Shown here one piece after another: positions 49,001 through 61,100 of a DNA stretch of 64,000 bases (the stretch's first letter is position 1; each line of letters starts with the position of its first letter). A program made the position numbers and the translations under genes. Source of the stretch: Ifrita kowaldi. Its lineage: Eukaryota; Chordata; Aves; Passeriformes; Cinclosomatidae. The stretch is from NCBI GenBank assembly GCA_013398055.1, contig VZRS01015049.1, forward strand, positions 189,045-253,044. Reading direction: 5' to 3'. The notes below the pieces were generated by a model. It did not search any database and was not told the DNA's origin. It saw only the letters and a list, made by a program, of their open reading frames with translations.

Positions 49001-52000
49001 AGGAAAGAGCTTTGTAGGAGAGACACAATTATTTCATGCTAAAATTCTCAACCATTTAGCATGTGCAGCACTACCACTTTTGAGTTTGCTCAGACAGTCA
49101 CATGAGTAAATTTGATCCCTTTACTGTCCTGTCCTTTTAATATCCCCTCTCCTACAAGTTTTCAATTTATTCCAATTTCTCTGGTATGCTTTTCATAAGC
49201 ATAATATATAACTATAATATATTCCAATATCAGGTTTTATAATTACTCAGAGTCTCTTCATTTCCAAATTTATATTTCCAGCTGTATTTCCTCCCATGCT
49301 ACAAGGAACAGACAATTGTACTGAAAAGTAATCTAGGATGTATGTTAGAGTTATTGCAACAGTAGTGTAGGAAACCTAGTTTAATTTGGGGAGTGTCTGG
49401 GGTGGCTGTCGAAGAGCAGGGGGGAATTATTCAACAGGGAACTGGTAAAATGACTTGCTACATCTACAGACAGCTACTTGTTAATGTCCTGACCGGCAGG
49501 TGGTTGTGTCTGCCAGCATTATATTTGGTTTTACTGAAATTAAATGTCAGCACTGGAGGACACAGAAGGCATGGAGTTCCCCCTCACTAGTACTACAAGA
49601 AATGTTGTGTGTTAGGTCCGATTCTGGAGAACTCAGTGTTGCATGGGTGTGGTTCTGCACTGAGCAGCACCCCAGGATGTCAGAGGAAAACATAAGGCTC
49701 AGCTCTGTGACTGAAACAATGAACCCTGATCCACCTGAGGACTTAATTTCATATATAAATTTAAATATGTGAGCAGGTGCTCACAGCTGGGGCAGATTGC
49801 ATGTGTGATGAGCACTAAGCCAATGTTTAAGTGCTCCAATGCAGTGCTAGGCTTAGTATATTCAAAAGCTGAGCTCCAAGTGGCTCGGCACAATGGTACA
49901 AAAATAAGTTATGGGTCAGAAGGATGCTGATTCTTCAGTCTAGAGAGTAAATACCTCACAAATATGAGGAAAATCACAACATGGACATTGTTAGACAGGG
50001 AAAACTGTAAACTGTGTTCAAAGATTAGTGGAGGGTGAATGTAACTACTTGCAGGAACACTTGTTTCTGCAGAACAAAATATTATGACTTTTATGAATTG
50101 GAATGGCAGACATGAAACAAATTTCAGCGTACTAATGTTCAGAAGGTAAAATGTGTAGTTTGTCCAAAAATATGAAGGATTACAGTAACTGTGCTGTTTG
50201 TAACATGGGAACCTTTGTGAAATGAGCACTGAGGGGAAGAGAGGTAAGAAAAATACAACATAACTCTTCAGGGATCATACTGAGGGAAATGGAGATTGAA
50301 AATGTGGTGGGAGTTGACAAAAGATACCAGCACTGATAAAAGAGTTCTCAAAAGGCACTGAAGTAGTGATTTTTGAATCAAAAAAAGGCATATGCTTTTG
50401 AAAAAAAGGGGCTTAACAATGACTTTTGTAGAAGAAATGGAATAAGAGGTAGTACAATGAGCACTGGAAGTGGATCAAAAGAAAAAGTGATCTTTTTTTT
50501 CCTAAACAGAATAGTTATATTCATTGAGTTCATAAACCAAATAGCATAAAGAGGAAAGAGGACAGGAAGGTGGGGAAGGGTGGCACAAACTGAGCCAGAG
50601 GGAGGAAGAGAGTGCTGAGAGCAGAGTCCTGAGTTCAGCATGTCACCAATAGCATCAAAAATAAAAGAAAAAAAAACAGAAATGAAGGAAAAATGCAAAT
50701 TTTTCTTAGCTACCATTCTGAAAAGAACAAAGTTTTGTTGGGAAATAGGTCACAAAAGATGTGAAGAGGCGAGGAAAGAAAGCAGGACCTTTGTTTGCAA
50801 GTGCAGCATAAAAGTAGGGTTGTTCTGACAGAAACATTGTGATCAGAGAGGAGACTTCTGAGGCTGGAATGGACAGTCTGCTGCTTTTCAAAGTCTCATT
50901 GTATCTAAGATCAAAGGATGGCCAGAGCATCGTGGTGTCATTGCTTACAGATGATAAAAGTCAGACAGGTTTTGAGACAGGAATTTTCATTATTAAATGT
51001 GGGATTAACAGCTGTATTAACATTCACAGTGATTACCATGCTTAGGAGTGGACGAAGCATAATTGTTTGTTTGCTTTATACTATTTTCCTTCCCTGGGGT
51101 ATCCGCGTGGCTGCCACGTAAAACTGATAGCTGAAAACCGAAATCCAGAGGGCAGTAGAGGGTAGCCAGCCTCCCTGACAAGACGTCCCGCTAGTTTGAG
51201 AATACACAGGGAAATTTTCTGGGGCTCTTGCACCCACCTGACTTTGGGGACCAGAGCCTGATTTACACCCCACTATGTCCCCTGGTCCCCGGGTGGCTCA
51301 GCCCCAGTTACATGCTCTCCCTCTGCAGCTGCAGGGCAGTGCCTGGCCCTCCCACGCCCCACGGCTGGCCCAGGTGGGGACACCCAGCCGGAGCAGCAGT
51401 GTCAGCCCTCTGACGCCTGTCTGGGCTGGCAGCCACTGCTCCTCCTTCCCAAGCTCCGTAAACATGAGGTGCCACTGCATCCATCCACAGCCACGGACCA
51501 GGCTTTACAAGCGCTGAACACGTCCTGCAGCCCAATACTCTTCACACACCACAATGTCCATGCTCTGATGCTGGCAGGCTTCGGGAGCATCCCATCATTG
51601 TGCCTGAGCTGTTTGCCACCACTCAGCTTCTGCTGCACTCGGAGAAGGATATTGAGATCTCAGGGGCTAATTGGTGACTATGGGGACACCGAAACATCTG
51701 CCTCCAGGAAGCACAGGATCAGGCTTCAGTGCTTAGACTAGATGCCTGAAAAGTCTGTCTGACTATGGCCTTCCAACAATAAGTAAGAACTCTCCTAACA
51801 GCAGCAAAATAGAACTCTGAAAAAATATTTTCTGGAATTTTTTTTATAATTCTTGCTTGTCCCTCCATTTCTATGACAAATACCCTTTCTGTAATTGAGG
51901 TGCTCTGCGCAGGAACAATTTGCTTGGAGTAGTTTGGTCAGTAGGCTGGTTTATGAATTTATAATTAGGGTTACACTGATTAAAAATAGGAGAAACTTGA

Positions 52001-53099
52001 ATTACATAGTCTTGCGGGTCCATGAAGTCAACATTTCCTACCTCTTAATCTGATAGTTGACTAATGATCACCACCTTACTGTAAATAATTTCCCCACATA
52101 CACAGAAAAATGTACAAACAATTCAGCTGAATTTTAGGCATTTCAGGTACGTGTATGTGGCATCAATTTACAATTCTGTCCTGTACAATATTTCACTTAA
52201 ACATTAGCAGTTCTATCCGGTAAGTTTTTCTTTCTCACCCGAAAGTAATATTACTGAATCATCTTCAATAGAAATAAAACAATCATTAATCTGCTGAAAG
52301 TGAATCTATGAGAGTAAACAGAATAATTAAGAATGTTATATGGAATCAGAATATCTTTATCACCTGAGTAGTGCCCCACTTAGGCCAAGAGAGACTATGG
52401 CCCTCCATTGTACAGGAAAACAGAGAAAAAATTCATAAAAGCTACTTGGTAAAGGCTTTGATTTTTCTCAGATGATGATGGGATTTCATTACCTTTACAT
52501 ACCGTATACACTGAGCTTAATTTTCATGTGAGAAAATCACAGTCAGTGGCAGAAACATTTCTATTTGGCTGCAACTTCAAAAAGGAAATAAAAAATTTAG
52601 AAGGTAAGATCAATAGCTGGAAAATGGAGTACACCTTAACAAGGAAACTTAAGGCTTAGAGCCATGCAAAACAGCTGGAGAAACTGTGACTTTCAAAATC
52701 ACGCTGGATGAGAAATGATAAAGTTCAACTGAAAGAAGCAGCTGCTAAGTTAAAACAAAGAAGCAAGAAAGGAAAAAACTCACCTTTGTTCCCACATTCT
52801 CAAGTAACTTGGAGATAAAAATTTGGCACAGTGGCTCAATCAACCTTCCACCTTCAGCTGTACAGGCCAGGTGCATCTGCAGAGCACACACCTTCCCGTC
52901 CTAGTACACCAGGTATTGAGAAGCTTTTAAGGAGCACAGGGAAGTGGCTTGGAAGCTGACTCCACGAAGGGAAGAAGGCACTGAAGAGGAGTTTCCTATT
53001 TCCTGAGTATTTGCATCATCTGGTGGAAGTGTTGTAGAAAAGAGAGGAAAAGATTTTTGGTCCCCAGCCCCAGCCAGAGACTCATAACCACGACTGAGT
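43072..53099. other. Intergenic sequence, no gene recognised
   Basis: About 10 kb with no recognised coding exon or retroelement. Composition varies: GC-richer patches at 46.5-47.6 kb and 51.2-51.7 kb stand out from AT-rich surroundings. Overlapping short open frames in those patches (up to 166 codons on + at 46760-47260) are expected where stop codons are rarer, and none shows a domain I recognise. Confidence 0.5.
51230..51640. other. Isolated GC-rich patch
   Basis: This stretch is distinctly richer in G and C than its flanks, with CCCCGGGTGG, CACGCCCCACGG and CAGCCGGAGC-type sequence and a few CpGs. Open frames overlap in several frames on both strands, as expected when stop codons are depleted by composition. 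No start-site or splice structure can be supported. Confidence 0.45.
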
Positions 53100-53534
53100 T
53101 CAGCTGAGGGGCACCATGATGGTGGGGAACTGGAGCACTTGCCCTGTGAGGAGAGGCAGAGGGAGCTGGGGATGACTGGCCCGGAGCAGAGATAGCTTCT
53201 GGTGGGCTAAGGAGCCACTCCAGGTGCCTGCAGGAAGTCATTGAGGGGGTGGAGCTAGGCTCTGCACAGCAGAATGCAGGAGGGTGAGAGACCACAGGCA
53301 TGAGCTGAAACAGGGAGGTTCAGATGGGAAAGGGAAAGGAAAACCTTTTTCTCCATGGGGACAATAAAGCCGTGGGCTGGGCTGCCCATAGATTATGTGC
53401 AGTCTTTATCCTTTTAGTTTTTCAAGATTTAGCTAGGTAAAGCTCTGAGTAACCTGGTCTTATCTAAGAGCTGACACTGCTCTGAGGAGGAGGTTGCTCT
53501 AGAGAGGTCCCTTCCCACCTGAATTTATCGTATT
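53100..53534 (+). mobile_element. CR1 LINE, old diverged copy
   Basis: CR1 order is preserved: GGAGCACTTGCCCTGTGAGGAGAGGC near 53131, the GGTGAGAGACCACAGGCATGAGCTGAAACAGGGAGGTTCAGA block near 53283-53324, CTTTTTCTCCATGGGGACAATAAAGCCGTGG, TGAGTAACCTGGTCTTATCT and AGAGGTCCCTTCCCACCTGAATTTAT at the end. Many substitutions and a missing segment before the AGTCATTGAG stretch indicate an old insertion; the ATTCTATG tail is almost gone. This looks like a different CR1 subfamily from the copies at 25 and 39 kb, because the 3' end has the TTGCTCT...AGAGGTCCC form. Confidence 0.88.
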
Positions 53535-54659
53535 AAATACAAACATGCACACAAAAAATCCTCCATAGATGAAAGGACTGTATATCAAGACTGATATGAG
53601 TACCTCACCCTAAGAAATGTTTTCAGACCCCCTTTGCACAAAATATTTCAGATACAGGTTTCATGTCAGCATTTCTTTTTTGCTGACCTCTCTCCACACT
53701 CCCAGTGCTGCTGCAAGCGTTCCACACCAAGGTAACCATTTCCTCCTGTGTGCAGAAAAGGGAATCCATGTCTGGGACATAAAATGTGGCAGTACTGTGT
53801 AAGAGAATATACAAATGCATTTGGGACTTTGGTCTGGAGTGCATAATAAGCCAGATAATAAGATAATAGCTACTAATTCATTTTCCTGTATTGCAATTAG
53901 TTTGCAGAATTATCTGCTACTTTGGAAGCTGTACCACACCTACCCATTCCTCACAATACACAGTCCTGTAGACTGATTTCTAATCCTGCAAATTAAATGA
54001 GCTTAATTCTTTTCCGGTGGTAGATTCCACATGTTAAAATTGCTTGGTCCCAGAGGAAGCTATAATGGCAGGCTCCAGATGGGCCAGTGACAAAGTATCA
54101 AACAATAATCCCACTCACGGGTTTGAAGATCAAATCCTATATTGCTCTGAAAGACGTTAAGTACAGTTTGATGACTAAATCCCAAAGCATTTTGCTCAGC
54201 TGCTGTATAACCCTATGTACTGTAGAAACATGGAACTTCGCCTCTGTGCAAGCTCACAGATGCCTTATATTTGACAGTATAGAGCATTTTGGCATCTGTG
54301 TTACACCTGAGTGCTTTCACGTTTCACAAAGTGGATGCTGTGCCATCTGTCTCAGCATGGATGTTTGGTGTTTTAGACATGCTCTCAGCCGAGCTCCTGG
54401 ATCAGAAATTGGGATCCTCACTTGAAAGAGGGGAAAGGAAAATCCTGAGCTGCAGTCCTTTTCTGAGGACTGTTGATATATTATGCATCATCTGAGTAAA
54501 ATCTAGTTGTAAAATGCTTACACTGGGATATGAAATGCCAGAGATCCCCTTCCCAACATGCTTCCTTTTGGTGTGGGTAGCAATGCAGTTTCATTGCTGG
54601 GAGCTTTCTTTGTGCCTTGGTTGGTTTTGCAGCCAGGACTGCACCATGACCCATCTTCG
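53535..54659. other. Short intergenic segment between CR1 and LTR, no gene recognised
   Basis: AT-rich sequence with overlapping short open frames at 54.09-54.50 kb but no recognised motif or repeat. Confidence 0.5.
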
Positions 54660-54738
54660 ACGAGGGCGACAGCCAATGCTATGATTCAGTTAGTGAGAGG
54701 TGCAAAGGAGACCATGTGCCAAAGTCAGTAATGTGGAT

Positions 54739-54744
54739 TTTATT
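54739..54744 (-). terminator. LTR poly(A) signal AATAAA
   Basis: TTTATT on + gives AATAAA on -, embedded in CTATTAAATAAAATCCACA. Its position about 180 bases after the TATA box fits an LTR R-region signal. Confidence 0.6.
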
Positions 54745-54920
54745 TAATAGTGAGGTAGAGAGATAGAAAGAAATAGAAAAGGGTGGGGTGGTGTGGGAGA
54801 GAGAGAGATCAAGCAGAAGATAGGCACCACCCATGGATCCAGTGGCATCCTGTTGGTCCTTCTTCACCCCGGGATTCTCGGTGGGGGGGGCTCCAGAGTC
54901 CTTCTTCTGTGGGCACCACC

Positions 54921-54926
54921 TTTATA
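54921..54926 (-). promoter_or_regulatory. LTR TATA box
   Basis: TATAAA on - within GGGCTGTATAAAGGTGG, in the expected U3 position relative to the AATAAA at 54744. Confidence 0.55.
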
Positions 54927-55194
54927 CAGCCCAGGTTCTGGGTATCCACTGAGTGGTTGCAGATGCTGTTCCCTTAACTTGGGTGATATGTGTATGAGCA
55001 GTTGCTTCCTTTCTCATAGTTTGCCACAGTGGGAATTTTTGTCTGGATGCATTACCCAGGATGTACAAACCAGATCTCACCTTGCCTGGCCATGAATTAG
55101 CACCTTCCTATTGCAAATTCCTCCCCTCTGTGCTAATTTCACGTACCTGGTGTGGTGGTTTATCTTATGGCAAGATTCTTCTGTGGCCCTGACA

Positions 55195-58100
55195 GTGTTT
55201 TGAGACAGGCTACTGCGCTCTTTAAGTCCTTACAGCCTGTTCTCAGCCCGGCCAGCAGTTTAGTCTCCTCCAGCGAGATAGTTCTGAAACTGCGGTTTCA
55301 AAATATGCAGAGATAAAGGGAGTGAAACAGCCTGCATCTTAGGTGATGTAAATACCATGGAACTGCATGAAAGGACTGGATGAAGCCTGCTACTTTCAGG
55401 GAAGAGAGATTTACCCTTGGGCAGTGAGTATCTCTGGCAGATTCCTCCAGATGGGAAGAGACGGAAAGGAAGGAGAACACAGAAAAAAAAAAAGGAAATG
55501 CCCATTCTGTCTCCTCTGGGCTAGATAAGCAGCTTCCCGTTCAGCAGGTTTATTTTGTGATCCTTTCTTGAGGCATCTCTTCAGATAGGGAGCCAAGTTC
55601 CTAAAATGGGGCTGTGAGACTGAGCACCTTGTCTCTTTGTAATCTGGGCTGAGGTGTTTGTAATTCAGAAGCAGCACATAGCTCATTCCTCAGGTGTATT
55701 TCCCTTCACTTCAGGGTAGGCATAGATTACATGCAGTGTTTGATCAGGTTTTATTTTAAATTGAGCCTTGGAGTCTCTGATGTTCTATAAAGGGCCAAGC
55801 ACGCTGACAAGTCTGTCTGAAGGACAGCCCTTATGCAAACACAAGTGTGCTGCCTGCAGCCAGATCCCTTAATGGCTTTCCACCGCTATTTTATTTTCCT
55901 CACTTTTACCTCTTGGGCACTTTAAAGCAATCTGTACTTTATCCCACACCTTTCTATTACTCAGTCAATCAAGAAAGGATGGACAAAAGGATGCTCAGTC
56001 CTTTACACCACTTCTAAGTTAGTTGGGCTTTTTCAAGTACTCATTCCTACCGTGAGTTATTTTTTACTAAGAGTTACTTTTATGAAGGGATTTAATCAGT
56101 GTAATGTCTATTATGGCTAATTTACAAAATATAGAACAGTTGCCTTATAGGAGGCAAAAGCTGAAAATATGACAATACTTAAAATTTGGAACAAAGACAG
56201 CTTTTTAATTGACTCTTTATAGTGTATAAACCACTGGGATTGTGTTTCCAGGCAACAAGTTACCTAACTATATGTGACCAGCAAAGACAACTGCCATCTT
56301 TGACTGTCTTTAAAAGGATCCATGATGCTGGCAGTCTTTTTTAATAAGCCTGGAAGGGTGGGTAAACTTTGCATGTTTAATCAGAAGATTTGCTGGTACT
56401 AACTGTCCTAGTCCATCAAACCGGATCACTGACCTGACATAATGAAATCATCATGCAGGTTTTCTATTTCATTGAATATTTTTCCCTTTCCCTCCTAGAG
56501 AAACAAAAGCTTTTCTCCTTAGGTAATACCCACTCCAAACCAGGCATGTCATGACCTATCAGCTTTTGATGAGTATTTCCTCCCACTTCTAGTTTATCTC
56601 ATAGAAGAATGAAATGCTCTTTTCTGAATTCATATCCATTAAAAAAGAAAATAATGTAAAATAGAACACTTATTAAAATAGTTATTAGAAATTCTGCTTT
56701 GCCTCCTCAGACATACAATTCCCTAGCAGAGCTGTTGCTCTGGTGTGCTGGAATGGGAGACAAAATGTGCAATATTGCCCACAAAGAATTTACATGATGC
56801 CTTTTCTGAACAAATCATAATTCAGGATGTTTAATTACTTTCTGTTTGGAAACAACATACCCTGTGCTTACACAGCACAGTTCTCTTAGATTGGACCAAA
56901 GCTATACTATAATTTCACAATTACTCTTGCAGAAGAGCAAAAAAGAATGTCCTAGGACAGAGCTAACATGAATCTAATACTAAATTACAGATTTTGCTTT
57001 GACAGCTCTAAAGCAAATAGACTTATTTTCAGTGTTCAAATGAAAATTCTGTAGGATGTCAATTACGGTTTTCCTGTAGTTTTAGAAGTATCTATAACAG
57101 ATTTAAGAAATGCTTGAAGCACACATTTACATGGTTAGGGCTATGTCTAGCCTGTTCCTCTCAGCATTTGAAGATTTCTCAGTGAAGGGAAGGAGAAGGG
57201 TGCTGAGTGTCACTGGCAAGATCAGGATAATCACACACGATAATTCCAGGAGCTGGCACTGGCACTCAAAGCACCGACCTTGCTGAGCACTCTTCCCCAG
57301 CAGCTTCTACCTGATCTTGTTAGTTCACTGCTTTCCTCGTTGTTCTTAAATTTCTCATGCAATAGTGTAGTGAGCATTTTGTCCCCTCTCCCACTTCATA
57401 TTGAGCTTGGACCAGCTCCCTGTCCCAGTCTGCCACTCAGCTGCACATAGCTTTGTGCCAGGGAGGAGAAATGCGACAGCAGGCAGGAGAAGTGGAGGAA
57501 GTCAGCAGAAGTGGAGGAAGTCAGCAGAAGTGGAGGAAGTCAGCAGGGCAATTTTCTTAGGGTCATTGATGGCAAATGCCAGCTTAAAGCGCTTGTGAAC
57601 TTCTGCCCTGAAATGGGTCATGAAAAAGAGTGCCTTTGAATTCAGCAGTAATACACATTTTTGTGGCAGAAGGGCAAATAATTAACAAAGCTTTTCTCTA
57701 TGTTTAAAGATGGTATCTTACATAATTAAAAAGTAAGGCACTAGCTGCAGCTACTTGAAAGATTCTTAGCTCTTAATAGAGTAACACAATTTATTATAGC
57801 TTCTTTAGTCCATTCTCCAGTTGCACAGGTCTTGGGTTCAAAGTATAGTGTTTCCCTGCAAATTCAGACTGCAATAAAGGATTGAAACTATCCTTCATCT
57901 AGCGAACTCTGACTGGATTGACCCAAAGTCCATTTCAGGAAACACATTTCTTTAATTTTACCTTAAAATTGTATCATGTGTTGGATACAGCTTTCAAGAG
58001 GGAAAGATTATTATTATAAATAGATAACATGGCTTCAGGCTGTATCATTTGTTACTTCAATCTCAGTTAGGTCCATAATAATGTTTGTGCTCAGAAAATC

Positions 58101-61100
58101 CTCAAGAGCATGAGAGTGCATTTGTATGTCCTGTTAGGCACAAAATTGCCTGTTTTATTGGTGCAATACAGGTGCACCTTTTAAAAATTTTACTCCCTTT
58201 GTTTATAACTGATCAACTAAAAAAAATCACAAAGCAGATGTGACACACTGCCTGGTGATATGGAGAGAGTGTCTGCCAATGCAATGTACACATAATTTAA
58301 TATGTCACTTTTCTTAACATACTAATATGCTGCATTACTTCAGCGTACTTATCAGACTTCTTTCCTAAGCAACATCCACACCAAAACAGAGCCAGAGGCA
58401 TTGAAGCAATGATACTGCATTATGATCTCATGAAATAAATATCAGCTTTCTTTCCTTAAATGGAACTGAACAGGTTGAACTCTGCTACAAGGATATAGGT
58501 TAAGAAGTGCCTGCACTGTGTTTCAATACAGAAAACCTCTATATGGTTGGCTAAATCACACCACAATATTTCAGCATCCTGTATTTTTGCTCACCTCAGT
58601 ACCAGTTATCAGCTTAACCCTAGACATCATTGTGATCATGAGGTCATGAGTATATATCTTGGCTTTTGAGAGCGTCCATCACTTTGTTGTAGTCCCACAA
58701 ATGCAGTTCAGGTTTCATAATTCAATCTATAATAATGCAACCACATCATGATTCATGTACCCTTTGCATTTGACCAGTAGAGGCATTCTCACTGACAAGG
58801 TGTCTTCCATTGCTGCAGGTCCATAAGCCAGGATATCATGCTGCCAGTAGCTCTCATTAGGATATGGAATTAACCCTTTTTTATCTCTTTCTGCTAAAGA
58901 GAATGGAATCTTCAGATAATTTACAGCTCAGAGCTAAGGTCAGTTGTCTTACGAAGGAGCTTGAAGAAGGCAGTGGGTCTTCCTTTGGAGTTTCAGAATG
59001 GAAGGACACAAGAGATCCTGTTTTCCCCTTACTTTCACTGCAGACAGTGCTGTGTGCCTGCAGGAATCATCACTTCCAACTGCTAGAAGAAACAAAGCTA
59101 CAGCCACTCCATCTCCAGTGCTCCCTTCCCCTTGTTAAAATTTAACCTGTTCTCTGAGTCACGTCATTTTCCCATATATTTCTATTTTGCATATACCTAC
59201 ACTAGCACTAGTGTTGTATTATACCACACCTAAAACCTACGATATTTTTGTTAATGGAAAAGCTTTTGCAGCAGTATCAAATGAGCAAAACTGGACAAAT
59301 TCTCAAAGGACACACAAAGGTAGCTTCTTACTACTTATCTGTATATATACAATTTCCAGAATTAAGCAAGGGTTTATTGTCATACACTGACTATATATTG
59401 CCTATATATCAGAAACTTTGGACTGAAACAGAAACAAAAAGGATATTACACAAGATCCCCTAAAAAGTCTGTGCTGGGCCTAGAACCTGAGCTGAAAATG
59501 TCCTCATCCTGAAGTGAAGCCACTGTCTACCTCTATTTCTTAAAGTGGCTACTGCAAAACATATCAGAGTACATTGAAATTCTAACACTATTTTTTATTA
59601 GAACAGAGCAGTAAGTATTTTTTTCAAGTGAGAAACTCATAAGGGGCTGAAAACAAAAGACTACAAACCTTTATCTCCTATACTGGACTGGGCAGGATTT
59701 TCTTTCCAGCCCTGTTTTTAGTCTAGAACATTTAAATAGCCTGCTGCTTTGGATCAACTTCCACCATCTCACAAGGTACCTCAGAAAACTCCCTTTTCTT
59801 TAGCTCTGGGCTACATGTGTGTTTTCTGCTCCCCTCCACCTGTTTCTCCACCTTAACAGTACCCTGCCTGCCAAGTCTGTCCCTTCCCAGATGCCCAGCC
59901 CTGCTCTCCTTTGCCTTTTCCCTGCTGAACAAGTTCAGCTGCTGTCAGAAAAGAAGCAACTGCTGCGTCTGTGAAACATTCTTCTATTGCCAAAGCCCAG
60001 TGGCAAAGTGGTCAAGGCAAGGCAGACAAGCAGTCTTCTTACATGCTACCAGCCACTGATTTTTAAGAGGAACATGAAAAACACTAACTGCAAACCAGAA
60101 AATTAAACAGATGCTATTCATCACAGTCCCACCCGCAGCATCTGGACTGCAACAACATCCTCTTTCTACCTCAATTCTTCTCTCTCCTCTACACCTTTTT
60201 CCTGTGTGCCCATCTCTCACTGTCACCCCAAATCCTTTCATATTTTCTGTAATCTATATCAAAAGAATTTAATTTTTATTGAACTTTCCCCCTCTTGTTC
60301 CGAAGACTTGGTGTTCCTCAGATCATCTTTTTTTTTTCTTCTGCTCACTTGTAAATTGCTTTTCATTCAAGAAGACTTTCTTTTCTTTGCTTACCTGAAA
60401 CCTGATATGCTGTTTCTGATTATTTTTCTTCATTCTGAATCTACTCATCTCAGTCTTTCATTTCCTGACAAACTCTGTGCCCCTGGCTTGCACACGTTTT
60501 TGAACACCAATTGCAGTGCATCCAGACCAGATCCTCGCAGGGAGCATATCCTGTAGGTGAGCTGACATCAATTTTGATTTATTTGCAATTACACCAGCTC
60601 AGAATTTGATTCCTCTTTTTTTTTTTTTCCCCCTCTGTCATTTAAATTTGGTCTAGTTAAAAAAATCCTGACAATGATTGTATACCTTACCATTCCTGGT
60701 TTAGTTTGCAACCAGGTAACAATGCCTACTTCTCCTCTCTTTTTTCTTGTTGCTGACAAATAACTGACTGCTGTGCCTTTTCAGGACTGAAGCTGTCTTT
60801 TTTTTGCTTGTGTCGCTACTATGCTCACTAATGTCTATTCTCAAACTCCTTATTTACTTTTTTCCCTTTATACCCCAGAAGTTTTATCTGATCTGTCAAG
60901 CTTCCTTTATAATTGTGTTCATATTCTTGACCTTGTCATACGTTATTTTCTCTATAAGAACATGGGAATTGCCAAATCAGAAAACAAACAATGATTCATC
61001 AAGCCTACTAGCTTGTCAAAGAGGGCAGAAAAGGCTCACAGGATATCTAGGCAGGAATAAAATATTATATAAGAGGATATAAATCCTCTTTGGCTTCCAG

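Larger units (their letters stand above)
54660..55194 (-). mobile_element. Probable solitary endogenous retrovirus LTR
   Basis: Read on -, the order of signals is that of an LTR. There is a U3-like stretch, then a TATAAA box at 54921-54926 within CTGTATAAAGGTGG. About 180 bases further comes a C/T-rich stretch and an AATAAA polyadenylation signal at 54739-54744. A U5-like segment (CCACATTACTGACTTTGGCA) follows. No polymerase, gag or envelope sequence was seen on either side, so a solo LTR is most likely. Neither terminus is fixed: a 5' TGTCAGGG end at 55194 or a TGAAATTAGC end at 55141 are both possible, and I could not confirm a target-site duplication. Confidence 0.6.

Noticed and set aside
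51728..51780. CR1-like 'cttagactagatg...ccttccaac' fragment
   Set aside because: The two matching bits are short and separated by unrelated sequence, with no ATTCTATG tail. It may be an ancient remnant but cannot be supported by eye.
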